From the NCBI GenBank assembly GCA_002077045.2, contig KZ111159.1, positions 186,001 through 250,000 of the forward strand: 64,000 nucleotides of DNA, written 5' to 3'. The first letter of the stretch is position 1. Every line of letters begins with the position of its first letter. A model generated the notes under the pieces. It saw only the letters and a list, made by a program, of their open reading frames with translations, searched no databases and was not told where the DNA came from. This DNA comes from Rachicladosporium sp. CCFEE 5018 (lineage: Eukaryota > Ascomycota > Dothideomycetes > Cladosporiales > Cladosporiaceae). The position numbers and the translations under genes were made by a program. Below are positions 1 through 11,459 of this stretch, in pieces.

Positions 1-640
1 GTCCAGGTTCACGAACACGGGCTCCGGAAAGCCTACTCAGGTCTGTCAGATGATGCACGAGACAGGGCGGAGAACGACCTGCACGAAGCAGACAGCCCAA
101 CTCGCCACAGACATCTCTGATCGTCCTCCAGCGTCGTCTGGAAGCCCGCCCGCCAGACTGTAAGATACGAGCGCAGCTTTCAAGACCGGACGTCGGTCAC
201 TCAGGTCGTGGCCATGGCAGTACTTGCGCGTACAGCTTCCAGCCACGTGATTTAGCTAAGTGAAGAAGCTTAAGCTATGTCCGACGTATATCCGACAGCA
301 CATATGGCGTGATCGAGGATGCATGGACTACACTCTAGCAACATCCGCAGCTGCGATTGCGTGACTAGATACGCTACAATTCGACCTTTTGACCCTAGTC
401 GTGGCCGCTTGTCATCGTCTTCGGCATTGGAGGCCGACCTTACTGGCAGCATAAGTCGTGCTCCCACTGGGCAACGGGGTGTCGGCCTTGTGGCAATCAT
501 GTAAGCGATGGGTCTGGAACTTTCTTCTTGTACCTGTTGTTCTTCTCTGGTAGTTGCATTGATAGTATCCTCGAGTTGGTGCATGATTTCTTGCTTGCGT
601 CGTTTCAGTTCTTATTGTCGATTTCGTACTTCTTGTCATC
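1..640. other. Intergenic, window start to the FMO-like gene
   Basis: I find no convincing gene here. The open frames are short, lack splice partners and overlap each other. The stretch just before the start codon at 641 is T- and C-rich, which fits a 5' leader and promoter for the monooxygenase-like gene. Confidence 0.4.
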
Positions 641-2094
641 ATGGCGGGTGAACAGGTCCTAAATGTCAAGACGGTGGGAGTAATTGGCGCAGGCGTCAGC
701 GGCATCTCTTCAGCTATACATTTGAGAAGAGAAGGTCTTGATGTGACCGTCTTTGAACGGAGCGGTCACGTCGGAGGTGTCTGGTAGGGTCAACATGTGA
801 CCTGCGATCCGTAAGTAAAGTCATTGACATAATGGCCAGGTACTTCGACGAGCGATCCGCCAAAGACGCCGCCTATCCGTCCACAAAGCCGTCCGTGGGT
901 GACTCGTCAGATTACGAGAGCAGTCTCGCTAGTCGACGAGACAAGCGACGAGACTCGCCAGTAGAGGGCAGCGACCTGGACTACGATGAAGCGTCGATAG
1001 CCTTCGCTCCGCCGGGACCTTGCTACGATGGTCTACGGAACAATGTCTCAACTCATGAGATGGAGATGTCGACGCATTTGTTCAAATCCGGGACGGAGGA
1101 ATACGTCATTCAGCGAGAATTGGCAGACTACCTGCAGGATGCTGCCAATGTAACTAATGCTCATACTGATATCCAACTGAACACTCGGGTCGAAGGCGTA
1201 CGGAAGATCGACGGCCAGTGGCAGGTGGAAACGACCACGCTTTCGAAGACGGACTCAGGCCCACAATACACTCCAAGGACCTACCAATTTGATGCCGTCG
1301 TTGCGGCGAACGGCAACTATCACGCAATGAACATTCCCGACATCCCGGGTCTCAAGGAATGGAAGCAGACTTACCCAGAACGGGTCATGCATTCGAAGCT
1401 ATACCGGCGACCCCAGAAGTATCGAGATCAGAACGTCCTCGTTGTCGGCGCAAGCGTCAGCTCCACAGATATTGTACGTGAACTAGGCAGCATGGCGAAG
1501 GCGACATACCAGTCCTCTCGAGGTGGCGCCTACGATCTGCCTACGACCTTGCTGCCCGATAATTGCGCTCGTGTGTCCGGAATCAAGTCGTTCGATCTTC
1601 TTTCCCCAGCCTCGAGCTCCACACTATCTACCTGCATCCCCGGCAGTGTGACTCTCACAGACGGCACCGTGCTCAAGGGCATCGACTCCGTCATCCTGGC
1701 AACAGGCTACCACGTCTCGTTCCCCTTCCTCCGCTCCCTCCACGCCGACCACCTTTCCTCATCGGCCGCTGACCATAGGGTCCTCGTAACAGACGGCCAG
1801 CAGACACACAACTTGCACAAAGACATCTTCTACATCCCTGATCCGACTCTGAGCTTCATCGGCGTGCCTTATCACACCGCGACATGGACTTTCTTCGAGT
1901 TCCAAGCGATGGCGTCAGCGCAGGTACTAGCCGGGAAGGTAGCACTTCCGAGCGAGGCGGGGATGCGAGAGGAGTACGGGCGGCGGCTGACGACGAAGGG
2001 CGCTGGGAGGGCTTTTCATAGTCTGAAGGGCTCGGGGCAGGAGATAGCGTACGTCAATGACTTGGTCGAGTGGGTGAATGGTGGGAAGGAATAG
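641..2094 (+). CDS. Flavin-containing monooxygenase-like protein, in-frame stop near the C-terminus
   Basis: FAD/NADPH-dependent monooxygenase of the FMO / N-hydroxylating family, expected to oxygenate soft nucleophiles in small molecules; the substrate cannot be read. Exon 1 (641-783) starts MAGEQ and carries the FAD-binding GAGVSG motif. A 56-nt GT-AG intron (784-839) splits the Trp codon of GGVWYFDER, and exon 2 starts at 840. A second dinucleotide-binding motif (VVGASVSS) and the ATGYHVSFPF motif follow, as in class B flavin monooxygenases. Reading stops at TAG 2092-2094 (465 aa). The same frame stays open from 2095 to 2247 and encodes about 50 plausible residues (GDYVMKGHSEKWL and on), so the stop looks like a nonsense change in a 516-residue protein. 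It may therefore be a pseudogene, a truncated enzyme or a base error. Beginning the gene at the ATG at 832 would lose the first FAD motif. Confidence 0.75.
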
Positions 2095-2462
2095 GTGAGA
2101 GAGGGAGACTACGTGATGAAGGGCCATTCCGAGAAGTGGTTGGCGAGTTATGCGAGGCGGCAAGAGAGGTTCAAGCTATTGTTCGGGCCGAGCAGGGACA
2201 AGGCTGTGGATGAGAGGGTTTTGGCGGGGATGGTAGGATGTGTGTAGCGGCCGATTTAGAACCTTCACGATACAGTATAGACCCTTCGATCATCTCGCGG
2301 ATCCCGATGGGCACCCTAGCCGTGACTTAAGGTCTACTGGATATCTCTTGTGAGTGGCATTGTGAAGTGCGAGGCCTTCTCCTCTCCGGTCGGCCAGTCC
2401 CGTGCTCGCATCCTCTACGTCCCTCGTGAGTGCCGCACCAGCCGCGGTTGAGCCTACAATTC

Positions 2463-3564
2463 TCAGTCCTCGGTCAGGTCAACCACTTCCGACATCTTGC
2501 TGCGTTCATATTCGAACAGCTTCCGCTCGTAGTCTGCAGTCTTCACAGCTGCTGCGGCTTCAGCGCGCAACACATTGAGCTCGCGCTCGATGTCCGACGG
2601 TGCGTTTGTCGGTGGACGAACTGCAGGTTTGGTACCAGTCGGCGCACCGGACCTCTGGCGGTGTCCTGGAGTAACACCAGGCACTGGAGGCGGTAGCTGT
2701 GTGAGTCGTGGCTTGATGTCCTCTGGGCTTGCGGAACGTTTGGGCTTTTGATCGTGCTCCTCCGCGGCTAGGGCTGAGGCATCGCTGATGGCTGGTGTGC
2801 GTTCTGGAGTCAGAGTCCCGAGCTCATCAGCGGCGCGCAAGTCTGATCGGCCTGGACGATGCATGCTGGCGATGCGCTCTGTCACATCCTCCGGACTCCT
2901 TCGTGACCGTTTGGAGCTTACAGTCCGCTCATTGTAGCGCGTCGTGCTAGCACGCGGAAGCAGATGATCTGTATCCATATCGACCATGCAAGGGTGCGAT
3001 CTTTTCCCGGGTAACGATACGGAACCGTGGGCTTCACGATCACGCGAAGAGATCCGTGACGCAGTCATGGCCGCTGCTAAGGTGTCCCTTGTCGATGACT
3101 CTATGCCGTCATCTTTGCGTTGCGTCCGCTCACTGTCTGCGAAGGACCGTAACGCCTGCCTGAACGTGGGTGTATCTGATCGCAGAACTATCACTTCAGA
3201 TTCGTGGCTCCACAAGGCATTGACGCCTCCGAGAGTGCCGACAGTAGCAGGGCAGATAGGATAGCTGGAATCGTTCTCTACTTCAGCGTTGAAAGTGGAC
3301 TGCGCTACCGCTAGCTTGATCCCAGCGTCCAGTGCAGGACCGTCTCTGGGAAAAGCTCGGATAAAATTCCCTGTCGTATGGCGATCGTGATGTGAGATCG
3401 TGCGATGACATTCGCGCTCGTAGCGAGCACGTAGCTCGAGCAGTGTGTTGACACGTCCTGCATACTATGATGGAGCCTAAGAGGGTAAGCGCATGACCAT
3501 ATCGCAAGTGACGGCAACACATACTTCGTGAGACGGGAGCTCTGATGCCTTGCACTTCCGGCAT
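2463..3564 (-). CDS. Orphan 344-aa protein with a C-terminal SUMO-interacting-like motif
   Basis: I do not recognise this protein. Exon 1 (3525-3564, from 3564 downwards) encodes MPEVQGIRAPVSR. A 67-nt GT-AG intron (3458-3524) follows, then exon 2 (2463-3457). The joined frame is exactly in phase, and the region before 3215 reads as good coding sequence (for example TGNFIRAFPRDGPALDAG), which supports the model. The first ~130 residues look folded and may be DNA- or protein-binding. The middle is charged and low-complexity with SPEDV and TPERTP sites typical of phosphorylated nuclear proteins. The end is a helix-like charged segment closing with EVVDLTED, the hydrophobic-plus-acidic pattern of a SUMO-interacting motif. 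Basic KRSRRS could serve as a nuclear signal. Nuclear location is inferred only. Confidence 0.7.
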
Positions 3565-4505
3565 TGTAGATGAGAACGTTGGCACTGTGTACCTTTGGAT
3601 ACGCTCATGCTACATTTTGAGCAGATTGCTCACGTGAGCACGGCGTCCGCCAGCTCATCAGTCTGCCAGACATGGTGTGGTATGTGGTCGATGTCGCGCT
3701 TGTAGACGCCGAGAGGCAACAGATCGAACGCGATTAGCTTGTCGTGCATGATAGGCGGTCTATGGGGTGCATGCATCTGTAGCGAGAGGAAGAGTGATGT
3801 TGTGCTGCTTACTTTACTGGAGAGTAGATGGAAAATGCCAGAAGTCGAAACGCTCACATGTGCACATGGTTCTCGAGGCGAGTGACGATGCGGTTGAGTG
3901 AGCTAACACACTCGATCGTTGGTTCCGGAGAACTTCACTACCTAGACCTGCGATGGTATACACCGTAAAGCTCATCTTCTGCGTTCATGCCAGGCAAAAC
4001 GAAGCAGGCCGAGACCATGTTGCTCGGCGTCCTTGTTGGAGTATGCCAGGTATCATGGTACTTGCCGCGCCATTGGCTTCCATGATCACTGGCACGAGCG
4101 CGACTAGATCGAAGGTCCAACATCTCGAAGTTACGAGAGTCGAATGTAGCAGATGACCGGAGACATCGATGGGAACACAGGAACATGAGGTCAAACACGA
4201 ACTCAGCCGCGTAACCGGCGGCATGTCACCGCAAGGCTTGTTTGAAGGTCTGTGCTTTGCGCCCCAGCGATAAGGTCGAAGCCGCTAATCAAACATTTCT
4301 TCTCTCGCCTGGGGCCTCTTCGTCCGGTGCACACCCTCCAGAGGCAGCATACGATGTCCTCAGTAGTATACGAGCAGCAGCTGGCCCTGGACGCATTCGA
4401 GAACGAGTAGCGAGATTACTACATTGGCAGCAAGTCTTGGAACATTGCTTTTCTCGTCGAAGCTTCAGCCGCGCCATTGGCCATCCCGAGTAACGTGACA
4501 CAACC
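3565..4505. other. Intergenic, divergent promoter region
   Basis: This stretch separates the divergently read orphan gene (start 3564, minus) and the MFS transporter (start 4506, plus). I see no supported gene. A short open frame at 4242-4493 just upstream of the transporter lacks family features and is more likely leader sequence. Confidence 0.4.
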
Positions 4506-6149
4506 ATGGACCTCCATGTGAGCCACGACGAGGAGCTGGAGGATCTTGCTGGAACTCATCGCATGTTTGCGCGCATTGAAAGCCCCGGCCAGACCTCGAC
4601 TACCTACAGCGAGAACATCACGCTCGTGCCACAGCCGACGAAATCTCCCAACGACCCTTTGAACTGGGGAGCAGCTCGCAAATATTGGCACGCGACTTTG
4701 ATTCTGTTCATGACTGCCCTGACAGCAGCCATCTCGAACGACGCAGGCTCAGCTGGCGAAGCTCTCGACGGCGACCTCGGCATTAGCTACGATGTCCAGA
4801 ACACCGCTGCGGGTGTGCTGTTCATCGGTATCGGCTACTGGGCGCTGCTCGCGAGTCCGATGCCTTGGCTGTATGGTCGCAAGATACAGTACTTGATCTG
4901 TTTGCTAGCTGCGATTGGTGGGTCGATCTGGTTCGCGCGCATCCAGACGTCAAACGACACGATCTGGAATCAGCTTTTCATTGGTGCTTCCGAGTCTTGC
5001 GCTGAGACTGTGGCACAACTGAGCTTGTCAGACCTGTTCTTCCAGCACCAGAGGGGGTCAGTGTTGGGTGTCTATATCCTAGCGACATCAATTGGGACTT
5101 TCCTTGGACCGCTCATTGCTGGCTATATTTCGAGCAATGTGGGATGGAGATGGATCGGCTGGACTTCTACTATCATCTGTGGGATCACGCTGCTAGTCTT
5201 CATCTTCACGCTTGAGGAAACAGCATTTGAGCGCGACAATATCCTGTCAGGACACCTGATCAGCCCTGCCAATCCGACACTTACAGAGGAAGGCGAGAAG
5301 CAGGCATTCAACGCCGCACAAGGTGGCCCCGAGAATGGCTACGCAGACGAGTTGCCGGGCGCTACAGACCCGAAGAAGCCGTATTGGAAGAGCATCGCGT
5401 TAGTCACGCCCGCCCCTAACCTGGTCGGGTTCGGCTTCAAGCAGTACTTCGTCCGCTTGTTTAACACCCTACGCGTCTTCTACTTCCCAGCAGTGCTGTA
5501 CTCGGGTCTCCAATGGGGTGCACAAGACGCTTGGCTATCCTTCTACCTCACCGTGCAGCAAGACAACTGGTACGACGCGCCATGGTACTATAGCGATCAA
5601 GCAGTCTCCATCATGAATGTGCCCACTCTGATCGGGGCCATCATCGGGTGCGTGTACGGCGGCTGGTTCTCCGACTACTTCATGCAATGGATGGCGAAAA
5701 GACGAGGCGGAATCAGCGAAGCAGAAGACAGACTATGGCTCATGCTGCCTTCTGGCCTCATCAACCCAGCTGGCTTGATGCTCTTCGGCATCGGATCTGG
5801 GAAAGGCTGGAGCTGGCCTGCACCGTACGTCGGGCTAGCCATGATAGGTTTCGGCTGGGGCTGTGCGGGCGACTTGGGAATGGCTTACCTGATGGACGCG
5901 TACCCTGATATGGTGCTCGAGGGTATGGTGGGTGTTGCGGTCATTAACAACACGTTGGCATGCATCTTCACATTTGTATGCTCGTTCTGGATCGATGCGT
6001 CGGGGCTATCGAACACGTTCATTGCGATTGGCGTGCTGTCACTCTTCTCTCACGCGCTGACGATTCCGATGCTTTGGTATGGCAAGAGCGCGCGGCGGTG
6101 GACGGCGAAGAAGTATAGGAACTATTTGCATCTTCGAGATGGACGATGA
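4506..6149 (+). CDS. Major facilitator superfamily transporter (DHA1-like)
   Basis: A 547-aa integral membrane transporter, probably a proton-coupled drug or small-solute antiporter of the plasma membrane. It is one uninterrupted exon. A ~70-residue cytosolic N-terminus contains the DPLNW motif usual just before helix 1 in fungal DHA1 carriers. About twelve hydrophobic segments follow, with a WLYGRK sequence at the loop 2/3 motif A position, GTFLGPLIAGYI at motif C, and a charged central loop (roughly residues 235-310) dividing two six-helix halves. Length is normal for the family. The substrate cannot be inferred; related fungal proteins include Hol1-type and toxin or siderophore exporters. 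No biosynthetic cluster surrounds it: the neighbours are an orphan and the endocytic scaffold. Confidence 0.85.
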   Translation: MDLHVSHDEELEDLAGTHRMFARIESPGQTSTTYSENITLVPQPTKSPNDPLNWGAARKYWHATLILFMTALTAAISNDAGSAGEALDGDLGISYDVQNTAAGVLFIGIGYWALLASPMPWLYGRKIQYLICLLAAIGGSIWFARIQTSNDTIWNQLFIGASESCAETVAQLSLSDLFFQHQRGSVLGVYILATSIGTFLGPLIAGYISSNVGWRWIGWTSTIICGITLLVFIFTLEETAFERDNILSGHLISPANPTLTEEGEKQAFNAAQGGPENGYADELPGATDPKKPYWKSIALVTPAPNLVGFGFKQYFVRLFNTLRVFYFPAVLYSGLQWGAQDAWLSFYLTVQQDNWYDAPWYYSDQAVSIMNVPTLIGAIIGCVYGGWFSDYFMQWMAKRRGGISEAEDRLWLMLPSGLINPAGLMLFGIGSGKGWSWPAPYVGLAMIGFGWGCAGDLGMAYLMDAYPDMVLEGMVGVAVINNTLACIFTFVCSFWIDASGLSNTFIAIGVLSLFSHALTIPMLWYGKSARRWTAKKYRNYLHLRDGR

Positions 6150-6475
6150 GATCGAGCACCTGTACAGGCGTTGTTCATAGCACTTCAGATGACTTACATA
6201 AGGCTTGAGTTTCTCCTGGTGTTTCATCTCATTTAATGAACTCTTCGTATGTGTCCGTGCACGAAGCTCCGACCAAGATCCCTACCTGAGCTTACGACAT
6301 GTGGTCAAGGAACATCGACATCACTGATACCCGCTCATTGTACATTACTCGCTTTGTCGACATTGAAGTTGCGTAGCATTTGAAGCTACGCATTTGACGG
6401 CCTCAGGATTGTCCTCGTGATCCCTCGAGATCCGTGTCTCTGATCATCCGCCCATGTCCGCGGCCACCAGGCACC
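6150..6475. other. Intergenic between the transporter and EDE1
   Basis: About 0.33 kb holding the 3' end of the transporter transcript and the promoter and leader of the endocytic scaffold gene. I see no gene or distinct element. Confidence 0.35.
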
Positions 6476-9400
6476 ATGGCAGACAACACTAACGACCCCA
6501 GTATGCCCCTACGAACCAACATCTCACTCCCCATGCTGACTTCCAAACAGACCCGGCAATCCTCAACCTCTCCCCCGACGAGAAGCGCGCCTTCGGCTAC
6601 CTCTTCAACCAAGCCGACTCAGACCAACTCGGCGTCGTAACCGGCGAGCGCGCCGTCTCCTTCTTCCAACGCACGAGCGTCTCGCCCACAGTTCTCGGTG
6701 AAATATGGCAGATTGCCGATACGGAGAACCGCGGCTTGTTGACGCGGCCAGGCTTCTGTATAGTGTTGAGGCTGATAGGGCATTATCAGGCGGGCAGGGA
6801 GCCGAGTACGGAGTTGGCGTTCAAACAGGGCCCGATACCGAAGTTTGACGGGTTGACGATACCTGGGCTGGGCGGTAATGGCAGCCCGGCGGGGGCGCCG
6901 ATGGCACAGAGTCCGACAGGGGGTGGGTTTCCGCCTAATGCGCTGCAGCCGCAGGTCAGTGGGCAGGGACCTATCAGGGTGCCGCCGCTGGACGCACAGA
7001 AGGCGCAGCAGTATGCTGGGTTGTTTGAGCGATCGGGTGCGCAGGGTGGCGTGATGGATGGAGGCACCGCAAAAGCGATCTTCGAGAAGGCTGGATTGCC
7101 GAACGAGGTGCTGGGCAAGATCTGGATGCTGTCGGATCGGGAACAGCATGGCGCTTTAAATCAGAACGAATTCATTGTGGCGATGCATCTGCTTACGAGC
7201 ATGAAGTCGAGGAGTATGACTGCGCTGCCCGGGACTCTGCCGCCTGGACTGTATGAAGCTGCCGCGAGACGTGGTGCGCCGCCTCCTCCCGGAAGTCGGC
7301 AAGTGCCTGCTCAGACTCCTGTGTCGAGACAATTCACAGGTGGCTCAGTCGGCGCTCCACCAAGGGCGCAGAGTCCGCTTGCGAAGCCTCCCGGCTATGC
7401 GACGCCACCGCCCCAAGTCGCACAACCGACTGGTCTCGGCCCCCACTGGCTGATAACAGCGCAAGAGAAGGCCAAATTCGACCAATTCTTCGCGACTGTG
7501 GACACCGGGAACCGCGGAGTGGTCACTGGCGAACAAGCTGTACGCTTCTTCTCAGACTCGGGCTTGCCTGAAGACACTCTGGCGTCTATCTGGGACCTGG
7601 CAGACATCAGAAGCGAAGGGCAGCTCAACAGAGATGAGTTTGCGGTGGCTATGTATCTCATCCGACAACAAAGAGCACCCAATGCTGCACCGCTGCCCGC
7701 CTTTCTCCCATCAGCGCTCGTTCCACCAAGCATGCGAAAGCAGAATATCCAGCAGCAAACGCAGCAAACGACAGCGCCGGCTTTTGACAATGCGAGCAAT
7801 GCGTCTGGTCTGCCTAAATCGGCTGCTGACGACCTGTTCGGTCTAGACGAGCCAAGTGCACCTGGTCCTCAGCAGCCAGTCTTACAACCTCAGGCGACTG
7901 GTGCATCGACATCNNNNNNNNNNNNNNNNNNNNNNNNNNNNNNNNNNNNNNNNNNNNNNNNNNNNNNNNNNNNNNNNNNNNNNNNNNNNNNNNNNNNNNN
8001 NNNNNNNNNNNNNTGGCGCGAGCATCGCTCAACAGAATACAGGCGGATCGATGACATCGTCCCAAGGCCAAGCTCGGGGCTTCGCACCACCAACCGGCCC
8101 GCCTCCCCCACAAGCCCGTGCGCAGCAGTCCGGTGGCATGGATGACCTACTCGGCGACAACGACGCTCACGCTGCGGAGAGTGGCAAGCTTACCAATGAG
8201 ACGACCGAGCTTGCCAACATGAGCAATCAGATCGGCAACCTACGATCTCAGATGGAGCAGACGCAACAAATGAAGAACACTACGCAGGCAAATGTGACTG
8301 CAACATCGACGCAGAAGCGAGACCTCGAGACTCGGCTGCAGCAATTCCGCGCGCAGTATGAGCAAGAGGCACGCACTGTCAAAGAGCTCGAGCAGCAGCT
8401 CACAGTCTCCCGCGAGTCCACTAAGAAGCTCGGGCAGGAGCTTGCGATGCTCGAGGGTGGCTATCAAGATCTACAAGCACAGCATCAGACCATCGGCCAA
8501 GCCTTACAAGCCGATCAGACTGAGAACGCAAACCTTAAGCAGCGTATCGGCCAGCTTAATGCGGATGTCAACAGACTGAAGCCCGAGATAGAGAAGATGA
8601 AACTCGATGCAAGGCAACAGAAGGGCATGGTCAGCATCAATAAGAAGCAGTTGACTACAAACGAATCCGCTCTATCGGGTCTACAAAGAGAGAAGGCAGA
8701 CCTTGAGCGGGAAGCTGCCGAGCGTGCCGAGGCTGCTGCCAGAAGTCCACCACCTGAGCCAACACCTGTAGCAGCACCTAGGGAGGCCGTCGTGAGTCCC
8801 GCGGGTAGCACTATGAGCTCGACGAATCCGTTCTTCCGTAAGACGTCGACCGAGCCGCAGGCCGAGCGGTCGATGAGCCCTGCTGTTGCGTCACCTGGTG
8901 CTCCCAACCCTAGCGCATTTGATCAGCTCTTCGGTCCGTCCTTCGCACAGCACGGTGGCAGTCGCTCCGGCACGCCACCAGCGACAAGCTTCGGCTCGAG
9001 ATCTGCACCCGCTCTACCCCGTGACCGAGCTACATCTGGCGACTTGGCGAACTCGGTGGGCACCATGTCCTCAGAGGGCCGACCAACGCCCTCCGCAACA
9101 CCGCCGCTTAGTGATCGAGCTGCGAAGGAGAGCCCGGTTGGCAGTGGTCTTGAGCGCAACGCCGATAACATACCGCCGCCGCCCGAGAAGGGTCAGTTCA
9201 CACCTGCGCAACTGCCAGTGGGTGGTCTGCGTCCTTCAGCTACCAGTGAGTCGAGCTCGACGCGTGTGCTGCCACCCGCTAGCCGCGCTGGTGGCACTGA
9301 CACGCCTCGTGACTTTGATGCACCGATCGAGACACCTGGACTCAGAGGTCCGTCAGGTGCGTTCGGGGGCGTTAGCGAGGGTCTGCCTGGCGCATTTCCT

Positions 9401-11133
9401 GAGACGCCAGCTGTGGAGCAAGCGGGATCTCCAGGACCCTTCGGCGCGCCGAATGCACCGCCTAACAAAACTTCAAAGGCAGTGGAGCCTTCCATTGAGG
9501 CACCTGCGCCTACCAAGGACTTGAATACCGACTTCGACAATGCATTCGCTGGCTTTGGTGCTCCTGAGGCAAGCAAGTCAGCTGAGAGCCGGGGCGTCGA
9601 CGACCCATTTGCGCCAAAGGATATCGCCCCAGTTGCTGGTGGACTTCAATCGCGTGGCTTCGGGTCAGAGTTCCCTCCCATCCGGACTCTGGAGCACGAT
9701 GAGGAGGACAGTGATAGCGATGATGACAATTCCGCAGGCCATGGCTTTGGTGACGACTTCGGCGCCGCAGCTCCTACTTCACAAGCTGCTGCTCCGGTTG
9801 TCAAGGCACCCGAAGAGCTATCCAGCGTCCCTGCCACTGCTACAGGCTCTAGTCTCGCACCAGCGCGGCCCGACCTCCACAGTGGCGCGTCTACTGCAAG
9901 CGTCCTGCCCGGCGTGGACGCGCAGCAGTCGCCACCGGAATACGATGCGAGTGAAGCCCAAGTGGGCCATGGGGACAGATCAGGATCGAACCAATTCCCT
10001 CGGGAGTATTCTGGGTTGCTACCGGCCAGAGATGTTCCTACTTCACCCACCGGAGCTGCGTCTCCGCCGCCACTCCAAGGGCCTGCACTTGCTAGCTCGA
10101 CCACGATGGCCCGTGAAGTAGTTTCTGCGTCACCACCACCAGCGGCAGTCGATCGCGTGCAAGAGATCATGGCGCCGGAGCCAGAGCATGCGCAACGTGA
10201 AGAGAGTGGTCGAAGTCTCACGACCCCGTCCACGTCGCTCTTCCCTGCTGGTACGCAGGCCGCCTCACCCTTCGGCACTGCCTCCACCACTGAGACATTC
10301 CACGATGCCTTTAGTCGGCCAACGAGCAGCTTCACCGATATAGGCACCTCGGCCAACGGCGCAGTACCCAACAGTACAACCACGCCTCATGCAGCAGCCC
10401 CAACCCCTTCGCAGCCCAACGCGTTTGACGACTTCGATGACTTTGACGATCTGGCCGAAGCAAAAGAAGCTGACAAGTCGATGTCAGACCTTGACTTTGG
10501 CTTTGGCAATCACTCCCGAGAGAACTCCGAGTTCAACACTGCCTTCGACTCGCCTGCCGCAAGTATGACGACGACCACTGCAGATTCCCAGGCGACGCCT
10601 AGACAGCTCACTGAGGGTAGCAGTGGCTTCGCAAGTGGTTTTGGTAGCTCGACTGCGCAACCACCCCCGGCTTTCGGCAGTGGAACGTCGAGTCTGCAGC
10701 AGACGCCGCAGAACGCACAGCACGATTGGGACGCGATTTTCTCGGGCCTAGACAGTTCAGCAAATGGAGACATCGATACGAGTCTCAATGGCGCTGCGGG
10801 GTCAACCGCGCAACATGACGCTTGGGGGTTAGCCGACTCGACGCCAGCATCGTCGGCGGCACCACTATCGTCTGCTGCGCCAGCCACCACCAGCGCACCT
10901 GTGAAGTCTGCGCCTGATATGGGCAGGGCGCTCACGCCGGGAACGGAGCACGATGACCCTATCTTGAAGAGGCTGACTGGGCTCGGCTACCCCAGGAACG
11001 ATGCGTTGAAGGCGCTGGAGCAGTATGACTATGATATTGAGAGGGTATGTTTATTTTGAATACCTGGTTACGGTTGATCGAAGTATGCTGACTATCTACG
11101 TAGGCCGAGGATCATCTGCTGAAGCAGATCTAA
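6476..11133 (+). CDS. EDE1: EH-domain endocytic scaffold (Ede1/Eps15 type)
   Basis: Early-arriving scaffold of clathrin-mediated endocytosis; it binds NPF-containing adaptors and ubiquitinated cargo at the plasma membrane. Exon 1 (6476-6500) encodes MADNTNDP; a 50-nt intron (6501-6550) follows. Three EH domains are visible: first (6553 to about 6790, FNQADSDQLGVVTG), second (about 7000-7210, QQYAGLFERSG) and third (about 7460-7680, FDQFFATVDTGNRG), each ending in a WxLAD/WMLSD-type helix and an NxxEF loop. A 100-N gap (7914-8013) interrupts the gene and the frame number changes across it, so residues are missing. A long coiled coil (8190-8740), a Pro/Ser-rich region with DPF and FDDFDDF motifs, and a C-terminal UBA domain (GLGYPRNDALKAL) follow. 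The last intron (11045-11103) joins DIER to AEDHLLKQI and the stop at 11131. Confidence 0.93.
7914..8013. other. Assembly gap (100 N) inside EDE1
   Basis: Exactly 100 N, the usual placeholder for a gap of unknown length. The coding frame before and after it differs, so the true missing length is not 100 bases. Confidence 0.98.
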
Positions 11134-11459
11134 GATCGACAACGGCTTCGTTCGGTCATGCGATCCCGATGCGGCTCCGCTGCCCAGGCGGGAGGGTTGT
11201 GGAAGTAGAGAGGGTGAGTGTACATATAGTGAGCTCTGCGCATACCAGCACGCCGCCGCTGTGGACGGCAAGTAATGTGTGAATATACTGCGTTGTCTTC
11301 TTGCTCTTTCTCCATGTTGACTGATGCATTGCGACGATACGGCTGCGTTCCTGACCGCCGAATCGTGCTGGGCGCCCCATCTCTCCACCCGACTCCATCC
11401 CATGGACAAGACATACACCTTGCCGCAAACTAGAAGTAGGTCTGCGTCGTGCGCAACAG

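Noticed and set aside
7856..8145. Open frames running through the first N run
   Set aside because: They exist only because N codons are not stops. The real frame changes across the gap, so these joins are artefacts.
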